Positions 8,817 through 17,940 of a stretch of 64,000 nucleotides of DNA are shown piece by piece (the first letter of the stretch is position 1; the number at the start of each line of letters is the position of its first letter). Position numbers and translations under genes: made by a program. The stretch comes from DATARH01 sp963773625 (GTDB lineage: Bacteria > Pseudomonadota > Alphaproteobacteria > ATCC43930 > CGMCC-115725), in the NCBI GenBank assembly GCA_963773625.1, contig CAVZCJ010000016.1, forward strand, positions 1-64,000. The letters are read 5' to 3'. Below the pieces are notes generated by a model, which was not told the origin of the DNA, ran no database searches, and worked only from the letters and a program-made list of their open reading frames with translations.

Positions 8817-10232
8817 TATAAATATCTTCCCCGGGTTCATTATCCCCTGCGGGTCCAGCGCGTCCTTGACGGCCCGCATCGCGGACAGGCCCGCCGCGCC
8901 TAATTCCGACTCCATATAGGACGACTTCATAAGGCCGATGCCGTGCTCGCCGGAGAGCGTCCCGCCGAGTTTTAACGCCGCGGCAAAAATCTCGCCCACG
9001 GCGGCGTGTTACCTTGCCTCTGTTCTCCTCAACCCGTAGGTCGGTGATTATCGTCGGGTGCAGGTTCCCGTCCCCGGCATGGCCGAAGGTGCCGATTACC
9101 AGCCCGTACTTATCCGCCACCGCGCGTATCGCCCGGACCATCGCCGGAATCTCGCCGCGGGGCACGGTAGCGTCCTCTAAGATAACGGATGGGGATATCC
9201 GCGCGAGCGCCGTCAAGGCCGAGCGCCTCGCCGTCCAGATTTCCTCCTGCTCCAGCGGGTCTTTCGCCTGCCGAAGCTCTTTCACGCCCGCCAATTTCAG
9301 CGTGTCCAGAAGTTTACTCGACTGGCGCACAACGTCCGGTTTCGAGCCGTCCACCTCTATCAGCAGGAGCGCGCCGTAGCCGCCCTCTCCGCCATTAAAG
9401 GGCGAGGGGCGCGCAGGGTAGTCCCGGCTTTCCTTTGCCCCCTCGGTATGCCGCCACAGCCTTTAGCGTGACCGAGTCCATTATTTCCAGCGTCGAGGGC
9501 GTAATGCCGGATTTTATAATCAGGACCACCGCCTCGGACGCTTCCTCCAGCGTATCGAAGCTCGCCAGGAAGCCCGCCTTCGCCTCCGGCAGCGGGATAA
9601 GTTTTAACGTCGCGCCGGTGATGAAACCGAGCGTGCCTTCCGAGCCGGTGAACAGCCGGACCATGTCGTACCCGGTGACGTTCTTCCGTGTGCGGCTTCC
9701 CGCCTTGAACGTACGCCCGTCCGGGAGCGCGATATCAAGACGCCATCACGTAATCGCGCGTCACGCCGTATTTAAGCCCACGAAGGCCGCCCGCGTTTTC
9801 CGCGATATTGCCGCCAAGGGTGCAGAAAGCGTGGCTGCCCGGGTCCGGCGGATAGAAAAGGCGGCGCGCCTCCACGGCCGAATGAAGCGATGCGGTAATC
9901 ACCCCCGGCTCGACAACGGCTACCAAATCCACCGGGTCTATTTCGATTATCTTGTTAAGCCGCTCCGTGGACACCACGATGCCGCCGTTTACCGGCACGC
10001 ATCCGCCGGAAAGCCCCGTGCCCGCGCCGCGCGGCGTAACAGGGATTTTTTCCTTTGCCGCGTACTCCATGACCAGCCGGATAGACTCAGCCGAACATGG
10101 GCGCACCACGGCGTCGGCGGTTCCGGTTAACCGGGTGGAGTCCCCTCCGTAGCAGATAAGCGCTTCCTGGCCCGATACAACTTCCCCGGGCGTAAGGAGC
10201 GCGGCTATCTCTTTTTCAAGGTCTTTTACCAA
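8814..10232 (-). pseudogene. glcD: FAD-linked glycolate/D-lactate oxidase subunit GlcD-like (three apparent frameshifts)
   Basis: Reassembled from four frame segments it gives about 470 residues of a GlcD/FAD-binding PCMH protein: VVRPCSAESIRLVMEYA, the FAD-binding PRGAGTGLSGG, DPGSHAFCTLGGNIAENAGG, TGSEGTLGFITGATLKL, GTFGHAGDGNLHPTI, and the C-terminal LSGEHGIGLMKSSYM...DPQGIMNPGKIF. Breaks are near 9,735, 9,370-9,395 and 9,000. It oxidises a 2-hydroxy acid and passes electrons to GlcF. Lying downstream of a RuBisCO-like gene, it could salvage glycolate, but D-lactate is equally possible from sequence. Confidence 0.85.
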
Positions 10233-10324
10233 CGGATTCCCTGCGGACCATCTGAGTTATTGGCCTAACTTATTGGGAGGTTAATCAGTTGATTTTATAC
10301 TCTTTTAGGAAAGATTGCAACGGA

Positions 10325-10350
10325 AAAGCCGCCCTTGGCGGGCGGCTTTT
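10325..10350. terminator. Hairpin with T-runs between the RuBisCO-like gene and glcD
   Basis: Arms AAAAGCCGCCC and GGGCGGCTTTT surround TTGGC; the plus strand continues TTATTTTTTT and the minus strand also ends in T residues. It lies 20 bp beyond the stop of the RuBisCO-like gene, so it could end or attenuate that transcript before glcD. Confidence 0.7.
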
Positions 10351-10370
10351 TATTTTTTTAATAGTTTTTC

Positions 10371-11690
10371 CTAATATACCGGCCTGCCGAAATGTTCCAT
10401 CGCGGCCTTCAGGGCCGGGTGGTCGCCCGCGTACTCTTCCAGGGGGATATCCTTGAGTGTCGCGTCCCAGGCGTCGCGCACGCTCCTTGCCCCGGCTTCC
10501 GCCCCGTCCGGATGCGCGTATATGCCGCCGCCGGAGAGGTGTATGAAGTCCAGATGGCCGATCTTGCGCTTGTTGATGGGGACCTTCCCCGCCCACTGCC
10601 CGCCGGAGGATACCGGCATGGAATCGCCGATATTATCGAAGCCGTGGACGCAGGCGCGTATATTGCCCAGCACTTCCTCGTCCGTCTCGAAGAGCTTCCC
10701 GGATATCGCGCCGCAGTGCGTCTGGTCCGCGCCGCAGAGCCGGAAGAGCTTTGTCAGGCAGGAGAAGCTGATGCCCAGGTACGGTGAGCGCGCCCACATC
10801 GGCGCGAAGTCTCGGTGGCAATGGATTGGCACCTTCGTATATTCCGCAAGCTCGCGCATGGCCTCAAGGCCCGCGGTCGCCGCGTTTATCATCACGCAGT
10901 TCCCGCCGCCCTCCACGACGATGTCGTGCAGTTCGCGTATCCTGTCCATGCGGTCGGTGATGTTGAAGGCGTACATGGTCTTCTCGCCCGTCTCTTCTTC
11001 CGCGCGTTTCAGGGCCTCCGTTACCGCCTTCACCCGGTCTTTGAGTGAGTTGTACGTGGTGTCGGCGATAAGCTCGTCGTCCTTTATGAAGTCCAGGCCC
11101 CCTTTGGCCCCCTGATACGCAAGCTCCGCCATCTGCGCCGCGCTTATCCCCACGCAGGGCTTTATGATGGCGCCGACTAATGGCCGGTCAAAGACCCCGA
11201 CAATTTCCCGCGTCCCCTTTATCCCGAAGCGCGGGCCGGTGAACTCCTTCAGGTATGATTTCGGGAACTCCAGGTCCATCAGTTTTATGGCCGTGAACGC
11301 GCCCATCTCGTATAAATTCCCGGCGACCGCGGTCAGCAGGTTCGGTATCTTCGGCCCGAAGTTTATGTGCGGGAAGGCCATGCGGAGAACGGCCGCGTTA
11401 ATCTTACCTGAGCCCGCGCCGAACTCGGTCATCTTCGTGCCGGTCGGGAGGTTCGGGCCAGCCGGCTCGTACGGGAGCGGATAGATGCCCAGGACTTTTA
11501 TCCCGTGCTTCTCCCGCACCTCGTCCGTCTCGTATCCCACCCTCTGCCATGTGCCGGTTGACTGCTCGGCGGCCAGCGCGTTCGCGGCCTGGTAGATGTC
11601 CATCGGGGTCTCAAGGTAGTACGTCGCTATGACGTAGTCTTCGGTATCCACCGCCTCCGGGAAGCGGATTAAGTCGCGTTCAAAGGACAT
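10371..11690 (-). CDS. RuBisCO large-subunit-like protein (form III/IV type, form unresolved)
   Basis: The 439-residue protein is a RuBisCO-superfamily large chain. Relative to spinach numbering, these positions appear retained: the E60/T65 region (AEQSTGTW), N123 (AGNLYE), K175 (AIIKP), the carbamylated lysine with acidic partners (GGLDFIKDDE, K201/D203/E204), H294/R295 (IHCHRD), H327 (QTHCG), K334 (GKLFE), S379 and GG (PVSSGGQ) and the phosphate loop (GGGIYAHPDG). K177 appears replaced by Cys (KPCVG). Many form III enzymes and several form IV proteins keep a similar set, so carboxylase activity is possible but unproven. No small subunit or phosphoribulokinase is visible. Its neighbours glcD and glcF suggest glycolate handling or another sugar-acid pathway. 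Confidence 0.85.
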   Translation of the reverse strand: MSFERDLIRFPEAVDTEDYVIATYYLETPMDIYQAANALAAEQSTGTWQRVGYETDEVREKHGIKVLGIYPLPYEPAGPNLPTGTKMTEFGAGSGKINAAVLRMAFPHINFGPKIPNLLTAVAGNLYEMGAFTAIKLMDLEFPKSYLKEFTGPRFGIKGTREIVGVFDRPLVGAIIKPCVGISAAQMAELAYQGAKGGLDFIKDDELIADTTYNSLKDRVKAVTEALKRAEEETGEKTMYAFNITDRMDRIRELHDIVVEGGGNCVMINAATAGLEAMRELAEYTKVPIHCHRDFAPMWARSPYLGISFSCLTKLFRLCGADQTHCGAISGKLFETDEEVLGNIRACVHGFDNIGDSMPVSSGGQWAGKVPINKRKIGHLDFIHLSGGGIYAHPDGAEAGARSVRDAWDATLKDIPLEEYAGDHPALKAAMEHFGRPVY

Positions 11691-11717
11691 TATGAAATTC
11701 CTCCATTCGATATTGTA

Positions 11718-11740
11718 GGGGCCGACCCATGTGTCGGCCC
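11718..11740. repeat. GGGGCCGAC hairpin upstream of the RuBisCO-like gene
   Basis: GGGCCGAC, then CCATGT, then GTCGGCCC form a strong stem-loop in the short space before the RuBisCO-like start codon. It resembles short GC-rich hairpins that are dispersed in many genomes. It could also terminate the methyltransferase transcript that arrives from the right. Confidence 0.6.
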
Positions 11741-11814
11741 TTAGCCCTTATCCCGCATTAGCCCCTCACCTCCTGGCCCCTTCCGGGAAACGGTCATAAG
11801 GGTTAAGACAGTAT

Positions 11815-13453
11815 TTATTCGAACAACGTCTCTTGTTCGTTGTAATAAATTTCTTTCTTCGGCTGCTTAAACGTCAGGCCGCCGCCTGTATAATCCGGGT
11901 AGCGCGGTTTCTCGGTCCCGTTCATCAACCCTTCGACAGTCAGAATCTGAATCTTCGGGAAATTCCCGTTATGCGGCGATTCATAATATCCCGCGCTGAC
12001 GGCTTCCTTGTCCATCGGCTTGGTAGGGCTTGCAAGGGTGACGAACAAGCCTATCTGCGCTTTTTCGCGGTCGATGACATGCCCCAGGTCTCTCACCATC
12101 GGGACGCCGACATTCTCGCCGCCCTTTATGGATACTATGATTTTCTTCGATTGGCCTTTGTCGTCCTGGAAGAAGATAAGCCCGTCTATGCCGCTGTCCG
12201 CGCCTTTTTTCTTTCCCTGGTAGGGCTGGGCGTTGACAAGCGAACATGCCCAGTATTGGAATTCATATTTATCGCGGGCCGCCAGTTCGCGCGCGCCTTC
12301 CAAAGATGTAGGTATTCCGTGGACATCGAACTGTATGGGCGGCACGGCGTCCTTGAAGGCGTCGCGCATACGCTTCTCGATGAGCGATATGGCGAGGTGC
12401 GTGATGTCGATTCCAATCCAGCGGCGGTTCAGCTTCTGCGCGGCATGTACGGCAGTCCCGCATCCGCAGAACGGGTCGAGCACGATGTCGCCCTCGTTGG
12501 AGGAGGCTTTTATTATGCGTTCAAGGAGCGCGAGGGGTTTTTGCGTGGGATAGCCGAGAAATTCGGCATTGCCCCTGCAATGATGGTAATATCCTCCCAT
12601 ATATCTTGTACTGGTGCGCCCTTGTTTTCATCTAAATATAGTTTCTAGTCTGGCATATCCAGTGCTTGAATAATATAACTCGCCTTCATTATTCAAGTCT
12701 GCTTCAATTGTTTCCTTGCTATATCGCCAAGCACGCGTATGTCCTTTCCATTCAAAAACTGGATTGCCTTTTTCTGCTCCACCCGGCCCCGTCAATGGCG
12801 TAGTGCAATATTTTCTTCCCGTTTCATGTTCAATATGAGTATACGTTTTTTTAACATATTCAGGATCATAATGGCACAAAAACCTGGTTCCATTTAGAAG
12901 TATTAGATTTCGCATAGAATAATATAACTGTCATGAATTCTTCCGAATTGTCGCGAACCTGTCCATTACATCATTATGCAGTTTGTACCTTTGCCACGTA
13001 ATTTCGTTACTGAAATTCTATTTCCCGAAAACCCCGTCCAGCACAATTTTTAAATAATGGCTGGCCGTCGGGTCGCAGTGCAGGTAAAGGCTTCCGGTAG
13101 GCTTAAGCACCTTGTGCAGTTCCAGAAGGCGGTTCGCCATCATGGTGAGATACGCCATCATGTCGTTCATCGTTCCCCAGGAATCCCCGGAGCGCCCGCA
13201 TCATCTCCGCGACATCCGTATTCGGCTGATGCATGATCTCGGCGAACTCCCGCTCGGCCTGCTCTCCCCAATGCCACGAGTCCTCGAATGCCATAATCTG
13301 GGCGTCCGAATCGTGCCCTTTCGGGGATTTGAAAAGCAGGTTGTAATCGCGCTTGGAATTAAACGGCGGGTCGAGGTATATCAGGTCCACGCTGTTGTCG
13401 GCAATGGAGTTCCTGAGCACCTGAAGGTTGTCGCCGAAATAGAGATGGTTCAT
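11815..13453 (-). pseudogene. DNA methyltransferase with C-terminal Mrr-type nuclease domain, multiply frameshifted
   Basis: Pieces in at least five frames rebuild one gene. The N-terminus (MNHLYFGDNLQVL, LIYLDPPFNSKRDYN) holds the DPPF amino-methyltransferase motif. Middle pieces give GSLYLHCDPTASHYLK, FSNEITWQRYKLHNDVMDRF, GPGGAEKGNPVFEWKG and AWRYSKETIE. Then come the SAM site GYPTQKPLALLERII, DPFCGCGTAVHAAQKLNRRWIGIDI, and about 130 residues with a GIDGLIFF...IIVSIKGG pattern, which resembles Mrr-type restriction domains (D...xK). Such fusions probably modify and cleave DNA. Breaks fall near 13,190, 12,935, 12,870, 12,640 and 12,590. This is more damage than most neighbours show, so real decay is possible. 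Confidence 0.8.
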
Positions 13454-13459
13454 TATTTT

Positions 13460-13723
13460 TCAATCCTCTTTAAAAACTTTCGCGCAGTCCTCGCTGCAGA
13501 AGTGCAGGGTGTTCCCGCCGAAGGTCTTTTTTACCGCGCGGGAGACGGGCACGTAGACCTTGCACTGCGGGTCCTGCACCATCTCGTCGCCCTCCGGACG
13601 GCGCGCGGGCGAGACCCCGCCCGGCGGCACGGAACCCGTTGGGGCCGTAAGGTATTTCAGCAGCCTGTCAAGGAAGAAGTAGAACGAGGCGGCGAGTATC
13701 AGTATGAGGATTATCCGGATTAT
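13460..13723 (-). CDS. Small membrane-anchored TRASH/YHS-like cysteine-pair protein (PP0621-like)
   Basis: The frame gives a hydrophobic helix (IIRIILILILAASFYFFLDRLL), a Pro/Gly linker and a C-terminal metal-binding-like part: DEMVQDPQCKVYVP...HFCSEDCAKVFKED. This pattern matches short PP0621/YHS-type proteins. No ATG is present in frame; an AGGAGG at the end of the TPR gene stands 7 nt before ATA-ATC, so an unusual start (ATA) or a base error is likely. It overlaps the TPR stop and ends 7 bp before the methyltransferase start, forming an apparent operon. Confidence 0.6.
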   Translation of the reverse strand: MIRIILILILAASFYFFLDRLLKYLTAPTGSVPPGGVSPARRPEGDEMVQDPQCKVYVPVSRAVKKTFGGNTLHFCSEDCAKVFKED

Positions 13724-14314
13724 TTCCTGGCCTCCTTCATCGACTCTTTGAACGCATCTACTTCCCGCTTTAAGTCCGTATTGTCCTTCTGGGCGGGGAT
13801 GTTCTTCAGAAGGTCATCGTACTCGGCTATCGCGCCCTTGTAGTCCCGCTTGATCTGGCCCAGGGCCAGGATAAGGTTTATCCTCGCCTGCGGGTGCTGG
13901 GGGTTCTGCTTTATGGCGTTGCGATACTCCGCGATGGCCTCGTCCGGCTGGCCGGTATAGCGCATCAGGTTTGCCATGTCCACCCGGACGTTCACGTTGG
14001 AGGGGTCTATCGCCAGCGCCTGCTCGTAGTAACCCACGGCCCGGTCCCACTTGTCCACCGGCTGGGCCGCATCGCCTTTTTTGTTTACCTCGTCCTGCCC
14101 CCAGTCATAATAGAGGTTCCCGAGCTGGACCACGATGTTTACGTTGTTGGGGTCCTTCTTCAGGGCGGCCTCCATCATCTGGGCCTGTTGGGAGAAATTA
14201 GATAACTCCGCTATCGCCCCCGGTGGGTGCGGCGGTTTCTTTTTTTGAGCATGAAGCAAGGGTAAAAATGAGGAGAAAAGACAGGGCCAGAATGGAAAAA
14301 CATTTTGAAAACAT
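13720..14314 (-). CDS. TPR lipoprotein (one apparent frameshift)
   Basis: The gene starts MFSKCFSILALSFLLIFTLASC, a lipoprotein signal with lipobox LASC, followed by KKETAAPTGGDSG. The frame then breaks in an A7 run near 14,250, and the rest (AELSNFSQQAQMMEAALKKDPNN...) runs in another frame. It has about four TPR repeats with the usual W/Y-A-P spacing (NLYYDWGQ, AVGYYEQALAIDPSN, AIAEYRNAIKQNPQHP, AIAEYDDLLKN). It is probably an outer- or inner-membrane lipoprotein scaffold; the partner is unknown. Confidence 0.8.
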
Positions 14315-14365
14315 AGCGCTCCTCCGTCCGGGTCAACTTTAAGCCGGCGGGAGGACTTTGTAAAG

Positions 14366-15159
14366 TTAAAGCGCTTCGTCCATACTCCCGCTTCTGAAGC
14401 CCTGGAGGTCCAGGGCGACGTAATTATAACCCAGGGAAGTAAGCTTTGCCACAACTTTTTCTCTTGCGGCCGGGGGCCATGATAAGCGGCAGTTCCTTAG
14501 CCGTAAGCTCGATCCTGGCAAGACCGCCCGTGGTGGCGTACCCGAAGCTCCGTAAAGCCAAGCGTAAAAAGGTATTCTTCCGCTTCCCGTACCCGTTCCA
14601 GGTCCTCCCTTGTTATCCGCATCCCGTACGGGAAGCGGCTGGCAAGGCACGGGGAAGAGGGTTTTTCGGCGTTCGGGAGATTAAGCTCGCGGGCAATTTC
14701 GCGGACTTCATCCTTGCCGATCCCAAGCTCTAAAAGCGGACTTTTAACCCCCAGCTCGACGAGGGCCTTAAGGCCCGGCCTCCTGCCTCCCAGGTCGTCC
14801 GCGTTCGTGCCGTCGAAGACGAAGGTTATCCCGAATTTTTTTGCAATATTGGATACCGCGGCGAAATCGGCGCTCTTGCAGTGGTAGCATCTGTCGGGCG
14901 GGTTTGAGGCTACTGCCTCGTCTTCCAGCGCGTTAATTGGCAAAATCTCGTGCCGGATGCCCACAGCGCTCGCCACGGATGACGCCTGCCGCAGTTCGGA
15001 TTCAGGCAGGAACTCCGATGCCACTGTCACCGCGATGGCATTATCCCCAAGGGCGCTATATGCGGCGGCGGCCACGACGGACGAATCCACGCCGCCGGAG
15101 AAAGCGACTGCCGCCCCTTTAAAGCCTTTGAAATAACCTATGAGGCGGTCTGCACGCAA
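14366..15159 (-). CDS. larE: ATP-dependent sacrificial sulfur transferase LarE (one or two apparent frameshifts)
   Basis: LarE belongs to the PP-loop pyrophosphatases and donates sulfur for the nickel-pincer cofactor of lactate racemase and related enzymes. Visible: the PP-loop SGGVDSS (residues about 20-26), PPDRCYHCKS, FDGTNADD, the PCLASRFPYG block with a conserved cysteine, and LRVRHHG. The frame then breaks near 14,510; the expected end (LARIELTAKELPL, then YVALDLQGFRSGSMDEAL) follows in other frames to the stop at 14,366. It overlaps the HD-GYP gene by 22 bp. No larA, larB or larC is in the window, so the recipient enzyme is elsewhere or the role differs. Confidence 0.85.
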
Positions 15160-16970
15160 ACCGCCGCCTCCTCCGCCGCGAATATCTTAAGGAACGATTC
15201 GACGACCTTGGGGTTGTGTTGGAAGCCTGACTCCTCTTTTATCATCCGGAGGGCTTCAGGCGCCGATTTCGCCTTCCTGTACGGCCTGTCGGAGGTCAAA
15301 GCGTCGAAGACGTCCGCCACGGAGATTATGGCCACCATCAACGGTATCTCGTCGCCCTGCAGGCCGTCCGGATAGCCCTTGCCGTCGTGGCGCTCCTGGT
15401 GGTGGCGTATTAAAGGCCGGACCTGCTGGAGGAAGTCCACTCCCCGGACTATGTTCTCGCCTATCTCCGGGTGCTCCTTCATGTGCAGGAACTCCTCACG
15501 CGTCAGCTTCCCGGGCTTGTTCAGCACCGCCTCGTCTATGCCTATCTTGCCGACGTCGTGGAGCATGGCCCCGTAGCGCAGCACCGCTATATCTTCCCGG
15601 GAGAGCCCCATTTCCTCGCCGATGGCTATCGCGTACTGCGTAACCCTGTCCGAATGGCCCAGGGTATAGGGGTCCTTGGCCTCGACAGCCTGGGCGAGGG
15701 CGGATATGGTGTCGTAATAGCTTTTTTCCAGGTTCTGTATCAGCTCGACGTTCTCGATTGCGACGGATGCCTGGCCGGAGATTGCGAGCAGGTATTCCAT
15801 TTCGCTCTTCCTGAAGGAGGGCCTGGTCGGGCCGCGTTCGATGTTGATTACGCCAAGAAGCTCGGAGCTTGCGCCGATGAGCGGGACGCATAGCATCGAG
15901 GCGTGCGCCGGGAAGCCGCGGCCCGGGACGAAACGCGGGTCTTCCTGCACGTCCTCTATCATCACCGGGCTCCTGTTCTGGGCCGCCCAGCCCGCGACCC
16001 CTTCGCCAAGCCTGAACCTGTTCTTCCGGTGTGCTTCCAAAGACAGGCCCTTTCCCGTGTGGATGAGCAGTTCGCCGACCCCTTTTTCCAGGAGCATTAC
16101 CGAGCCGCTGTCCGCGTCCAGTTCCCGCACCGCGGAATGGATTACCATCCGGAGCAGGTCGTCCAGCTTGTGGATTATGTTCATTGAACGGCTGATGTCG
16201 GACAGGGAGGTGAGTTTTTTCACCTTTTCGTCCAGGTCGCCCTGGAACGCTTTCGTCATGCGTCTGACGGGCTTTATGACGCTCCTGCTTAAAAATAACA
16301 GGACAGTCAAAGCAAGGATGGCGCCCAGGATTGTCGCGCCCAGGACGAGCCCGCGCTTCAGCGCGCTCAGTTCCTTCAACGTCTTGTTATAGGATATCCC
16401 GACGGTGAGGGTGCCCAGGACGTTCGGGTTCTTATAATGACAGCCGGCGCACTCGGGCTTCTTATGTATCGTCACCGTCCGCGAAAGGATATACTCCCCG
16501 CCGGTTCCGGCCATCGGGCCTTTTTTCAGTATATCGGAAATCCCGCCGTTCCTTATCTCAAACAGGTCCACGCCCTTCTTGCCGACGTCTTCCGGGACGG
16601 AGGAGGCGACTATCGCGCCTGAATCATCGGTCAGCCATACCTTGTTCTTCCCGTCCTGGGCGGCCTTATCGAGCGATTTCCAGGTATCGGTAAGGGAGCC
16701 CTTCATCATCGCGTCCTTAATATCGTCGCTGACCATGGCGGCAAGAGAGCCGGCTTCCTTGTCCGCCTGCTTTAAAAGCTGGCGCGTCTGGAAATCGATT
16801 AGGAGCTTCGCCCCGAACGCCGACGCGAGAAAGAAAAAAAAGAGCAGCGTCAGGACGGATTTTATCCGAAGACTCTTCAGAGGATTTTTAAGGGGGGACC
16901 TGAGTGGGTACTTCAACAAAAAAAGTGCCTTTCGGTTACTGCAGGTTGAAATGTTAAAGCAATTTAACAT
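15138..16970 (-). CDS. Membrane sensor with CXXCH, GAF and HD-GYP c-di-GMP phosphodiesterase domains
   Basis: The 610-residue protein has a first membrane helix (about residues 39-56), a periplasmic region of about 150 residues containing KPECAGCHYKN (a c-type heme motif, CXXCH), a second helix (GLVLGATILGAILALTVLLF), a GAF domain (LGEGVAGWAAQNRSP, LLGVINIERG) and an HD-GYP domain (HDVGKIGID, then HHQERHDGKGYPDGL). HD-GYP domains hydrolyse c-di-GMP. The heme motif suggests redox or gas sensing in the periplasm; this is inferred. The start at 16,970 is the first ATG; a later start before the first helix is possible. Confidence 0.92.
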   Translation of the reverse strand: MLNCFNISTCSNRKALFLLKYPLRSPLKNPLKSLRIKSVLTLLFFFFLASAFGAKLLIDFQTRQLLKQADKEAGSLAAMVSDDIKDAMMKGSLTDTWKSLDKAAQDGKNKVWLTDDSGAIVASSVPEDVGKKGVDLFEIRNGGISDILKKGPMAGTGGEYILSRTVTIHKKPECAGCHYKNPNVLGTLTVGISYNKTLKELSALKRGLVLGATILGAILALTVLLFLSRSVIKPVRRMTKAFQGDLDEKVKKLTSLSDISRSMNIIHKLDDLLRMVIHSAVRELDADSGSVMLLEKGVGELLIHTGKGLSLEAHRKNRFRLGEGVAGWAAQNRSPVMIEDVQEDPRFVPGRGFPAHASMLCVPLIGASSELLGVINIERGPTRPSFRKSEMEYLLAISGQASVAIENVELIQNLEKSYYDTISALAQAVEAKDPYTLGHSDRVTQYAIAIGEEMGLSREDIAVLRYGAMLHDVGKIGIDEAVLNKPGKLTREEFLHMKEHPEIGENIVRGVDFLQQVRPLIRHHQERHDGKGYPDGLQGDEIPLMVAIISVADVFDALTSDRPYRKAKSAPEALRMIKEESGFQHNPKVVESFLKIFAAEEAAVCVQTAS

Positions 16971-17054
16971 ATGCGACTGCTGATGTCAACTATAAATGGT
17001 ATTAATATAATTTTTCGCTTGTTAAAAAAATCATTCTAATGTATTAATAATATT

Positions 17055-17940
17055 ATGAAAACGCTCGAAAACATGAGGCCTTCGGAAGTCCTCGCCCTGA
17101 TGGACAAAAATGACGAAAGGGCATTATCCGCCGTCACTGGCGCGCGAAAAGCTATAGCTCAGGCCGCCAGGCGACGCGGCAAGGGCGATAAAAGAAGGCG
17201 GCAGGCTGATTTATGTCGGCGCGGGTACTTCAGGCAGGCTGGGCGTTTTAGACGCTTCCGAGTGTCCGCCGACATTTTCCTCCAAGCCCCTCTCACGTAA
17301 TCGGGTTAATCGCCGGGGGAAGGAAGGCGCTGACCGAGGCCGTGGAAGGCGCGGAAGACGATGAAACGCGGGAAAAAGGGCTATATCACGCCTCAAGGTA
17401 AATGAGAAAGATATGGTCGTCGGCATCACCGCCTCCGGTACGACCCCTTACGTGCTCTCCGCGCTTTCCGAGGCCAGAAAGGAGGGGCGCAAAAACCTGG
17501 ATAATCAAATGCAGGCCCCTCTCCCTCAGTCCCTCTCCCACCGGGGGGAGGGAAGAAAACCGGCGCTGGGGAGAGGGTGATCCTTCTCGATACCGGCCCG
17601 GAGGTCATACGCGGAAGCACCAGGCTTGCCGCGGGCACGGCCACGAAGCTCGCGCTTAACCGCATAACCACCGCGGCGTTTATTATGATGGGGAAGGTCT
17701 ACGGCGACCTGATGGTGGACGTGATGCCCACGAACCGAAAGCTCGTAAAACGGGCGGTCGATATTATTTCGGAAGTTACCGGCTGCGACAGGGCACTGGC
17801 TGAAAAAATCCTCGTGAAATCGGGGATGCGGCCGAAGGTGGCGTGCTTGATGATAGCGAGGGGGATATCCAAAAAGGAGGCCGGAGCGGCGTCTTCACGC
17901 AAACGATGGGTTCCTTCGCCGGGCGCTCGAAAAGGGATGA
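17055..17940 (+). pseudogene. murQ: N-acetylmuramic acid 6-phosphate etherase MurQ (several frameshifts and a repeat insertion)
   Basis: MurQ cleaves the lactyl ether of MurNAc-6-P to give GlcNAc-6-P in peptidoglycan recycling. Pieces in several frames give the SIS-domain sequence: MRPSEVLALMDKND, GGRLIYVGAGTSGRLGVLDASECPPTF, VVGITASGTTPYVLSALSEARKEG, then ILLDTGPEVIRGSTRLAAGTATKLALNRITTAAF and VYGDLMVDV, and a tail LHANDGFLRRALEKG. About 65 bp of GC-rich CCCTCTCCC-type repeat replaces the normal sequence between the last two blocks. Breaks occur near 17,170, 17,320, 17,390, around the repeat and near 17,890. Even with indels corrected, the repeat would add foreign residues. The stop overlaps the chrA start (ATGA). 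Confidence 0.82.
17514..17580. repeat. GC-rich CCCTCTCCC repeat inside murQ
   Basis: CCCCTCTCCCTCAGTCCCTC is followed by ACCGGGGGGAGGG and, after a short spacer, GGGGAGAGGGTGA. The outer CCCTCTCCC and GGGAGAGGG arms can pair. It lies where MurQ would continue from KT to ILLDTGPEV, so it interrupts the coding sequence. Confidence 0.75.
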
